12,683 nucleotides of DNA from Gammaproteobacteria bacterium (GTDB lineage: Bacteria > Pseudomonadota > Gammaproteobacteria > SAR86 > TMED112): contig NYSP01000034.1 in NCBI GenBank assembly GCA_002683115.1, positions 12,069-24,751 on the forward strand, given 5' to 3'. Shown here piece after piece: positions 7,296 to 12,683 of the stretch. A program made the position numbers and the translations under genes. How positions within the stretch are numbered: position 1 is the first letter of the stretch; each line of letters begins with the position of its first letter. Below the pieces are notes generated by a model that was not told the origin of the DNA, did no database searches, and saw only the letters and a program-made list of their open reading frames with translations.

Positions 7296-7659
7296 TCAAT
7301 ACCAGACACTGGAGGAAATAATATTCCAGCCCTCAATTTTTATCCAAGAAAAATTTAATATTGTTCTGACTGATGCGGAAATTTACATTATTTTCTTCAT
7401 ATCGGTAATTTTTTTTACTGGTCTATTATTCGAAATTGTTAAACCTAAAAGCACTATTAATGACGATCTTTTGCCACAAGGAACAGACAATAAAGGAGAA
7501 ATAAGTTCTAACTCAAACCTACAAAAAATTGATCTTGCTTATGCTTATGTAAGCATGGGAAAAAAAGCATTAGCTGAGAAAATTTTAAATAAATTGAAAA
7601 AAGAAAATCTTTCAAAAAAAGAATTAAGGGAAATAAATAAACTGAAAAAAAAGTTTTAG
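7273..7659 (+). CDS. Small FimV-like inner-membrane protein (possible reduced FimV)
   Basis: This is a 128-residue protein with one hydrophobic segment (about 37-56, rich in Ile and Phe). A polar linker (57-83) follows, then a C-terminal segment KIDLAYAYVSMGKKALAEKI (85-104). That segment resembles the C-terminal conserved domain of FimV (pattern LDLARAYIDMGD...A..IL), a TPR-like helix pair. FimV itself is a large polar-localisation protein with a LysM domain, a membrane helix, an acidic cytoplasmic region and this C-terminal motif. In pseudomonads it lies directly upstream of truA, exactly as here. The LysM/periplasmic part and the long acidic region are missing. It overlaps aroC by 23 bases if it starts at the ATG 7273; a TTG at 7288 would cut that to eight. 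The FimV link rests on one motif, the topology and the position, so it is an inference. Confidence 0.6.
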   Translation: MYQENLINQYQTLEEIIFQPSIFIQEKFNIVLTDAEIYIIFFISVIFFTGLLFEIVKPKSTINDDLLPQGTDNKGEISSNSNLQKIDLAYAYVSMGKKALAEKILNKLKKENLSKKELREINKLKKKF

Positions 7660-7660
7660 C

Positions 7661-8443
7661 ATGCAAAGATATTTCGCACAAGTTGAATATGATGGAAGCA
7701 AGTATTGTGGTTTTCAGAAGCAAACAGGCACGAAAAAAACAATACAACATTTTCTAGAAAAATCATTTTCAAAAGTTGCTAACCACAGAATTCATGTAAC
7801 ATGCGCTGGTAGAACTGATAGTGGCGTTCATGCAATAAGCCAAATAGTTCACTTTGATACTAAATCAAAAAGAAAAGAAGATTCTTGGATCAAGGGCGCA
7901 AATACATTTTTGCCAGAAGATATTGTAATCAAGGGTATTTTCGCAGTAAGAAATAATTATCATGCTCGTTTCGATGCCATAAATAGATCTTACACCTACG
8001 TAATTAAAAACTCTCTAACACCTGCTGCTATAGGAGCAAATAATTGTTTATGGATAAGATCAGACTTAAATCATGAAAAAATGCATAAGGCTGCTCAAAA
8101 ACTGGTAGGCGAAAAAGATTTCTCAGCATTCAGAGCATCCAGTTGCCAATCTAAATCACCAGTGAGAGAAATTTTTTCTACTTCAATCTCTAAAAAGGGC
8201 GAATTCATTTTTTTTAGGATAAAGGGGAACGCTTTTATGCTGAATATGGTCAGAATAATTATGGGTACACTCATTAAGGTTGGCAGAGAAGAACTTACTA
8301 TAAAAGAATTTGGAGATATTATTAAAAGCTGTGATAGAAAGAGGGCTGGAAAAACAATTAGTCCTCATGGCTTATATTTTGTTGGACCGGAGTATAATGA
8401 GCTTGAATATAACAAAAAGGACTTAGTGGATGAATTGGATTAA
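7661..8443 (+). CDS. truA: tRNA pseudouridine(38-40) synthase TruA
   Basis: TruA makes pseudouridine at positions 38-40 of the tRNA anticodon stem-loop. The 260-residue length is normal. The N-terminus YFAQVEYDGSKYCGFQKQ (4-21) and the catalytic loop CAGRTDSGVHA (48-58, nucleophile Asp53) are diagnostic. ARFDAINRSYTYVI, RIKGNAFMLNMVRIIMGTL and the ending DRKRAGKTISPHGLYFVGPE complete the two-domain fold. It starts one base after the FimV-like gene, with no Shine-Dalgarno sequence, and its last 14 bases are also the start of accD. TruA upstream of accD, cvpA and purF is conserved in gammaproteobacteria. The trpF gene that separates truA from accD in pseudomonads is absent here. Confidence 0.97.
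   Translation: MQRYFAQVEYDGSKYCGFQKQTGTKKTIQHFLEKSFSKVANHRIHVTCAGRTDSGVHAISQIVHFDTKSKRKEDSWIKGANTFLPEDIVIKGIFAVRNNYHARFDAINRSYTYVIKNSLTPAAIGANNCLWIRSDLNHEKMHKAAQKLVGEKDFSAFRASSCQSKSPVREIFSTSISKKGEFIFFRIKGNAFMLNMVRIIMGTLIKVGREELTIKEFGDIIKSCDRKRAGKTISPHGLYFVGPEYNELEYNKKDLVDELD
8417..8421 (+). promoter_or_regulatory. Shine-Dalgarno sequence of accD
   Basis: AAGGA lies eight bases before the accD ATG at 8430, inside the coding sequence of truA. It supports that start over alternatives. It is the only strong ribosome-binding site I could find among the twelve tightly packed genes, most of which have none. Confidence 0.6.
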
Positions 8444-9290
8444 AGACTTTATTCCAACAATGAAGAAAAATATTTCTGAAACGTTTGGGATAGAAAAAGA
8501 AAGCAAAATACCAGAGGGTTTGTGGAAGTCTTGTGATAAGTGCGGATCTATACTTTATATACCTGAGCTAAAGAAAAACTCTTACGTTTGTTCAAAATGC
8601 ACTCACCATTTCAAGATTAACGTTCAAGAAAGAATTGAGATAACATTCGATGAAAATACTTATAGTGATCTTAATGAGCCTGAAAAGTTTAACGATTACT
8701 TAAAATTTAAAGATACAAAAAAATATAAAGATAGATTCCAAGAAGCTCAAACTAAAACTGATTCAGATGAAGCGCTATCAATTGGCACAGGAAAAATTAA
8801 AGGCAGAGATGTTGTTGTTGCAATATTTGAATTCGATTTTTTAGGTGGCTCAATGGGAGCTGTAGTTGGCAAAAGATTTGGCAAAGCAGTTGATTATGCT
8901 GTTGAGCATGGGAGTCCATTAATAGTTTTCTCAACAAGTGGTGGTGCAAGGATGCAAGAATCAATGATTTCACTGTTCCAGATGGGCAAAACAGCTGCAG
9001 CTGTAAAAAGGTTAAAAAATAAAAAAATACCATTCCTATCCGTACTTGTTGATCCATGTTACGGAGGAGTAACTGCAAGTCTAGCAATGCTAGGTGATCT
9101 AATTTTAGCTGAACCAAAAGCAAGGATAGGCTTCTCAGGTAAAAGGGTTATTCAGGATACTGTAAAAGAAGACTTGCCAAAAGATTTTCAAACCGCAGAA
9201 AAACAATTACAAAATGGTTTTGTAGATAAAATAATTGACAGAAAAAATTTCAGAGAATTTGTCGATAAAATTCTCACAATGCTTCAGTAA
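8430..9290 (+). CDS. accD: Acetyl-CoA carboxylase carboxyltransferase subunit beta
   Basis: AccD pairs with AccA to transfer the carboxyl group from biotin to acetyl-CoA, making malonyl-CoA for fatty-acid synthesis. The protein is 286 residues, shorter than the roughly 304 of E. coli because the C-terminal tail is missing. A four-cysteine zinc ribbon is seen at C35, C38, C54 and C57 after IPEGLW. The carboxyltransferase core carries LKFKDTKKYKDR (91-102), GGSMGAVVGKRF (139-150), STSGGARMQESM (168-179), YGGVTAS (211-217) and a RIGFSGKRVIQDTV segment (232-245). It starts inside the 3' end of truA. Unlike its neighbours it has a good Shine-Dalgarno sequence, AAGGA at 8417-8421, eight bases before the ATG. 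The following gene starts directly after its stop. folC, which normally follows, is absent. Confidence 0.97.
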   Translation: MNWIKDFIPTMKKNISETFGIEKESKIPEGLWKSCDKCGSILYIPELKKNSYVCSKCTHHFKINVQERIEITFDENTYSDLNEPEKFNDYLKFKDTKKYKDRFQEAQTKTDSDEALSIGTGKIKGRDVVVAIFEFDFLGGSMGAVVGKRFGKAVDYAVEHGSPLIVFSTSGGARMQESMISLFQMGKTAAAVKRLKNKKIPFLSVLVDPCYGGVTASLAMLGDLILAEPKARIGFSGKRVIQDTVKEDLPKDFQTAEKQLQNGFVDKIIDRKNFREFVDKILTMLQ

Positions 9291-9749
9291 ATGAGAGAAA
9301 TAGTCAAATACCTTCTAGGTATAGTTATAATTCTTACAATTATATACACACTCTATATTAGCTATAACGTTTTTAACTTTATAAATTCAGAAGAATCTAC
9401 TTTGAGTATGGATGATTATGTTGAAAGGGTTGAGTTGCTTGAATCAGAAAGACAGCAGCTTGAAGAAACATTTAACCAGTCAAGCTTTAAAGAGTCATCA
9501 AATAATATAAATATAAATTACGATGGTACACCCATAACTTGGGTTCTTATAATTCCTGTAGCTGAAATACCAGTCTTGATTGATGAAGTGGAAAATGAAC
9601 TTTTGAAGAACGGGTTTATTTCTTTGAGAAAAAACAACAATCTTTATATCGGTCCATATATTGATAGATCTCAATTAGAGCTTGTAAGTGAGTTTTTTAA
9701 AGAGACTTATAATTTTGAAACAGATAATATTCAGAAATGGGAAATTTAA
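9291..9749 (+). CDS. Divergent SPOR-domain-like, DedD-position membrane protein
   Basis: This 152-residue protein has a short cytoplasmic N-terminus, one membrane helix (about 7-27) and an acidic, probably coiled stretch (41-62, DDYVERVELLESERQQLEET). A C-terminal domain (about 83-145) follows. That domain has the pattern of a SPOR domain: a strand after the first aromatic residue (TWVLIIPVAEIPVL), a helix with ELLKNGF, then LYIGPYIDRSQLELVSEFF, which mirrors the SPOR RV.VGPF.....A motif. SPOR domains bind denuded glycan at the division septum. Its position between accD and cvpA is that of DedD in gammaproteobacteria, once folC is discounted. It begins right after the accD stop and overlaps cvpA by 13 bases. 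The low sequence identity makes the domain call an inference supported by context. Confidence 0.6.
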   Translation: MREIVKYLLGIVIILTIIYTLYISYNVFNFINSEESTLSMDDYVERVELLESERQQLEETFNQSSFKESSNNININYDGTPITWVLIIPVAEIPVLIDEVENELLKNGFISLRKNNNLYIGPYIDRSQLELVSEFFKETYNFETDNIQKWEI

Positions 9750-10201
9750 CTTTTAGTATCCTTGATTTGCTTTTACTCACAGGCATAATTTTGCTCTTCT
9801 TCAGAGTAAAAAATAATGGTTTTCTTAAAGAATTAGTTTTTATCACAATTCTATTCACTTATAGCTACATCATTCTTAACAACTTAAAAACCGTTTATGA
9901 TTTTTTTGAAGACCAGGGCCTTGATTATGCTCAATCAATTTACAACGTCTTTATAGGTCTATTTGCTTGCGCAGGTTTGCCTTTTGTAAATTTTTTTACT
10001 GGCTTATATATACCTAAATTCAAAGGAGTAATGAATATCATAATTGGCTGTGTGATAGCGGTGATTAGATTTTTGTTACTGATTTTCTTTATTCTGCAAC
10101 TTTTTCCGAATTTTACGGATGCATCACTGGTTAAAAACTCATTTGTTGTTAATATCATATTGTCTTACTTTGAGAATATTTTCATATATTTATTAAGTTA
10201 A
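9737..10201 (+). CDS. cvpA: Divergent CvpA-family membrane protein
   Basis: CvpA is an inner-membrane protein named for colicin V production and located upstream of purF. Its molecular role is still poorly defined. This 154-residue product has four predicted membrane helices (about 7-23, 30-47, 68-90 and 100-122) and a hydrophobic or amphipathic C-terminal segment (135-152). That agrees with the CvpA layout and length of about 160. FSILDLLLLTGIILLFFRVK parallels the family N-terminus, and MNIIIGCVIAVIRFLLLI (99-116) parallels the conserved LG...G..RG.L segment. The glycines and arginine of the first loop are poorly kept. It overlaps the upstream gene by 13 bases and shares one base with the purF ATG (TAATG). 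The call relies on topology and on its place immediately before purF. Confidence 0.75.
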   Translation: MGNLTFSILDLLLLTGIILLFFRVKNNGFLKELVFITILFTYSYIILNNLKTVYDFFEDQGLDYAQSIYNVFIGLFACAGLPFVNFFTGLYIPKFKGVMNIIIGCVIAVIRFLLLIFFILQLFPNFTDASLVKNSFVVNIILSYFENIFIYLLS

Positions 10202-11649
10202 TGTGTGGCATTGTCGGTATAGTCCAAAAAGATAGCTGTTTTACAGAGCTATATGATTCATTAATCATGCTTCAACATAGAGGGCAGGATGCTGCTGGTA
10301 TGACTATTTGCGATAACGGTAAACTAAACTCTAGAAAATCTAAAGGTCTTGTCAATGAAGTCTTTAACCAACAACATTTTGAAAGACTAAAAGGCAGTTA
10401 TGGTATTGGGCATGTGCGGTATCCAACAGCTGGAGGAAACTCTAAAGAATATGCTCAGCCAATGTATGTAAATTCGCCTTATGGCATATCACTTGCTCAT
10501 AATGGCAATCTATCAAATACAAAAGAGCTCTCATCTGAACTCTTCCATAGTGATCTTAGGCATATTTCAACAGATTCAGATTCTGAGGTCTTGCTTAACA
10601 TACTTGCGCATGAAATATCTAAAAGAGGAGAAAATGAACCAAGCCCAGATACTTTCTTTGATGCAGTTGAAAGCACTTTTAAAAGATGTGAGGGGAGTAT
10701 AAATGTTGTATCAATTATTACAGATTATGGTCTTTTAGCGTTTCGAGATAAATTTGGTATTAGGCCTCTTTCTCTTGGTTCAAGAGTCAACAATGATGGA
10801 AATAAAGAATATATGGTTTCTTCGGAAAGTGCAGCTTTTGCATCTTCAAGTTATGAATTAGAAAGAGATATTATGCCAGGTGAAGCAGTTTTCATTTCTT
10901 TTGAAGGTGATATTTATTCAAGAATTTGTGCTGAAGATATCTCACTTATGCCATGCTTATTTGAATATGTCTATTTCGCAAGACCAGATTCAGTAATTGA
11001 TGGGGTAAGTGTTTATCAAGCAAGACAAAAAATGGGTGAAAAACTGGCTTCAAAGATCATGCAAGAAATTCCAAGCGAAGACATTGATGTAGTTATACCC
11101 ATCCCAGAAAGCTCTATAACAAGTGGAACAAGAGTTGCTCAAATCCTTGATAAAGAGCTTGTTTATGGCTTTGTAAAAAATAGATTTGTAGGTCGAACCT
11201 TCATAATGCCAGAACAAGAACTTCGAAGAGCTTCAGTCAGAAGAAAACTTAATCCAATTTATGATGAATTTAAGGGCAAAAAAGTATTACTCGTGGATGA
11301 CTCGATTGTAAGAGGAACAACTATGAAAGAAATTGTAGCAATGTGCTATAAAGCTGGGGCATCAAAAGTATCGGTGGCTTCAGCTGCTGCTGAAGTATGT
11401 TTTCCTAACGTTTATGGGATAGATATGGCAGCAAAAAAAGACCTTATTGCAAGCAATAAAAGTAATAACGAAATTAAAGAATTTCTAGGTTGTGACAATC
11501 TTGTTTATCAGTCTCTCAGTGATTTAGAGGATTCGGTACTTGAATTGAATCCTGATTTAAGGGCTGTTGAAAAATCAATATTTGATGGCAACTATCCAAC
11601 AAACATTAGTCAAGAGTATTTAGAAGAGCTCGAAGAAACAAGAGGCTAA
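10201..11649 (+). CDS. purF: Amidophosphoribosyltransferase
   Basis: PurF commits PRPP to purine synthesis by transferring ammonia from glutamine to form 5-phosphoribosylamine. The protein is 482 residues, slightly shorter than the roughly 505 of E. coli. It begins MCGIVGIV, so Cys2 is the glutaminase nucleophile after Met removal, and no leader peptide is predicted. LQHRGQDAAGM (24-34), GIGHVRYPTAGG (68-79) and LAHNGNL (98-104) form the glutaminase site. FEYVYFARPDS (254-264) marks the linker. The phosphoribosyltransferase domain has GFVKNRFVGRTFI (323-335) and the PRPP loop VLLVDDSIVRGTT (362-374). It ends the rightward run and faces acnB across two bases. There is no visible PurR-type operator in front of it; the upstream bases are coding. 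Confidence 0.98.
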   Translation: MCGIVGIVQKDSCFTELYDSLIMLQHRGQDAAGMTICDNGKLNSRKSKGLVNEVFNQQHFERLKGSYGIGHVRYPTAGGNSKEYAQPMYVNSPYGISLAHNGNLSNTKELSSELFHSDLRHISTDSDSEVLLNILAHEISKRGENEPSPDTFFDAVESTFKRCEGSINVVSIITDYGLLAFRDKFGIRPLSLGSRVNNDGNKEYMVSSESAAFASSSYELERDIMPGEAVFISFEGDIYSRICAEDISLMPCLFEYVYFARPDSVIDGVSVYQARQKMGEKLASKIMQEIPSEDIDVVIPIPESSITSGTRVAQILDKELVYGFVKNRFVGRTFIMPEQELRRASVRRKLNPIYDEFKGKKVLLVDDSIVRGTTMKEIVAMCYKAGASKVSVASAAAEVCFPNVYGIDMAAKKDLIASNKSNNEIKEFLGCDNLVYQSLSDLEDSVLELNPDLRAVEKSIFDGNYPTNISQEYLEELEETRG

Positions 11650-11669
11650 ATCTACTGATTTATTTCTTC
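11632..11669. terminator. Possible weak bidirectional hairpin at the purF/acnB junction
   Basis: TAAATC (11647-11652), loop TACT, GATTTA (11657-11662) form a six-base-pair stem spanning both stop codons. An outer pair, GAAGAAA (11632-11638) with TTTCTTC (11663-11669), could extend it across an eight-base bulge on the left. The stems are AT-rich and no clean T-run follows, so stability is doubtful. It is the only structure I see where two converging messages must end. Confidence 0.25.
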
Positions 11670-12683
11670 AATATCAATATGCGATATATCCATATTTCTA
11701 ACTTTCTTGAGATATTGTTCTATTTCATTGAAGTTCATATATCTAAAAACTTCATCAGACATTGTATTTAAATCAACCATATACTCTTGATACTCTTCAA
11801 GTGTTGGTATTTTGCCTAGCAATGATGAAATAGCAGTGACTTCAGAAGAAGCAAGGTAAACATTGCATCCATCTCCCATTCTGTTGGGGAAGTTTCTAGT
11901 CGATGTTGAAACCATAGTGGTATTATCCTCAGCTCTTGCTTGGTTGCCCATGCATAATGAACAACCTGGTATCTCAACACGCGCATTAGAATTTGAATAA
12001 ATATCGTAATAACCTTCCTCTTTTAATTGATATTCATCCATCCTTGTAGGAGGTACAACCCATAATCTTGATTTTGATTCACCATATTTTTCAAGAAGTT
12101 TTCCAGCAGCTCTGAAATGACCGATATTTGTCATACATGACCCAATAAATGTTTCTTGAACTTGATCTCCAGCAACTTCTGAGAGAACCTTAACGTCATC
12201 AGGATCATTAGGGCAGCATAGTAAAGGTTCCGTGACTTCTTCTAAAGGTATTTCAATTATTGCTGCATATTCAGCATCACTATCAGCCTCCATTAATTCT
12301 GGATTTTCTATCCATTTTTCCATTTCCCTTGCTCTTCTTTCGAGTGTTTTTGGATCATGATAACCATCTGAAATCATCCATCTAAGTAGAGTTATATTTG
12401 AATTTAAATACTCAATAACTGGCTCTTTATTTAATTTAACAGTGCAACCTGACGCTGATCTTTCAGCAGACGCATCTGATAACTCGAATGCTTGTTCAAT
12501 TTTCAGATCAGGTAAACCTTCGATTTCAAGACATCTTCCAGAAAAGATATTCTTTTTATTTTTCTTATCAAGAGTTAATAAACCTTGTTTCATTGCGTAG
12601 TAAGGAATTGCATGAACGAGATCTCTTATCGTTATACCTGGTTTTAAATTACCAGAGAATCTTACAAGCACACTTTCTGGCAT
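11652..12683 (-). CDS. acnB: Aconitate hydratase B, C-terminal part (5' end outside window)
   Basis: AcnB is the main TCA-cycle aconitase of gammaproteobacteria, a [4Fe-4S] enzyme that interconverts citrate and isocitrate; E. coli AcnB also hydrates 2-methyl-cis-aconitate. These 343 residues correspond to the last 40% of a protein of about 865. The Met coded at 12683 is internal: [20 protein letters not shown] is a mid-protein segment of AcnB, so the gene continues past the edge. Cluster ligands are visible at C183 ([19 protein letters not shown]) and at C241 and C244 ([13 protein letters not shown]). [18 protein letters not shown] (71-88) and [20 protein letters not shown] (258-277) are characteristic. 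It runs convergent to purF with two bases between the stops. Nearby prpC and prpD make a contribution to the methylcitrate cycle plausible, but this is inference. Confidence 0.97.
   Translation of the reverse strand: MPESVLVRFSGNLKPGITIRDLVHAIPYYAMKQGLLTLDKKNKKNIFSGRCLEIEGLPDLKIEQAFELSDASAERSASGCTVKLNKEPVIEYLNSNITLLRWMISDGYHDPKTLERRAREMEKWIENPELMEADSDAEYAAIIEIPLEEVTEPLLCCPNDPDDVKVLSEVAGDQVQETFIGSCMTNIGHFRAAGKLLEKYGESKSRLWVVPPTRMDEYQLKEEGYYDIYSNSNARVEIPGCSLCMGNQARAEDNTTMVSTSTRNFPNRMGDGCNVYLASSEVTAISSLLGKIPTLEEYQEYMVDLNTMSDEVFRYMNFNEIEQYLKKVRNMDISHIDIEEINQ

Noticed and set aside
8797..9123. A 108-codon Leu/Gln-rich antisense frame within accD
   Set aside because: The Leu/Gln repeats are the complement of Ala/Ser/Lys/Asn-rich codons in accD; it is not an independent gene.
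12681..12683. ATG at the right edge as the true start of a short aconitase
   Set aside because: The segment aligns with the interior of AcnB, so the gene is simply cut by the window.
1..12683. tRNA/rRNA genes, CRISPR repeats, insertion sequences, toxin-antitoxin or defence genes
   Set aside because: None seen. Nearly every base is accounted for by metabolic or housekeeping genes, and no direct or inverted repeat of mobile-element type was noticed.

Overview
The window looks like chromosomal core DNA from a streamlined, AT-rich gammaproteobacterium. Protein similarity recalled from memory points to Pseudomonas/Escherichia-type orthologues for TopA, LexA, ThrH, PrpC/PrpD, TruA, AccD, PurF and AcnB. 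The gene order truA-accD-(SPOR protein)-cvpA-purF is a gammaproteobacterial hallmark. The very low GC, near absence of spacers and shrunken accessory proteins suggest a small-genome marine lineage such as SAR86. That placement is inference and was not tested by any search.

Layout. (1) Positions 1-961, + strand: the 3' end of topA, then an unnamed 87-residue protein. (2) 965-1555, - strand: lexA, convergent with the small gene. (3) 1556-1596: a 41-bp divergent spacer. A near-perfect SOS box spans 1555-1574 and abuts the lexA ATG. A consensus -10 hexamer lies inside the box, spaced so that lexA mRNA would be leaderless. (4) 1597-11649, + strand: an unbroken run of twelve genes with only two non-coding bases (6221 and 7660). 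In order they are a 5'-nucleotidase family gene, thrH, queH, prpC, prpD, aroC, a small FimV-like membrane protein, truA, accD, a SPOR/DedD-like protein, a divergent CvpA and purF. (5) 11652-12683, - strand: the 3' part of acnB, convergent with purF two bases away.

Function. The run mixes nucleotide and phosphate metabolism (5'-nucleotidase, ThrH, PurF), tRNA modification (QueH, TruA), propionate disposal (PrpC, PrpD), aromatic biosynthesis (AroC), fatty-acid synthesis (AccD) and envelope or cell-division proteins (FimV-like, SPOR, CvpA). PrpC and PrpD perform the first two steps of the methylcitrate cycle after propionyl-CoA. AcnB, encoded at the right edge, belongs to a family that can hydrate the PrpD product. 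PrpB is not in the window.

There are no tRNA or rRNA genes, mobile elements, CRISPR arrays or phage genes, and no gene-free stretch longer than 43 bases. I did not find a convincing undescribed defence or biosynthetic system. The most notable signals are the SOS operator at the head of a 10-kb housekeeping run, the predicted leaderless lexA, and erosion of the fimV-truA-trpF-accD-folC-dedD-cvpA-purF cluster.
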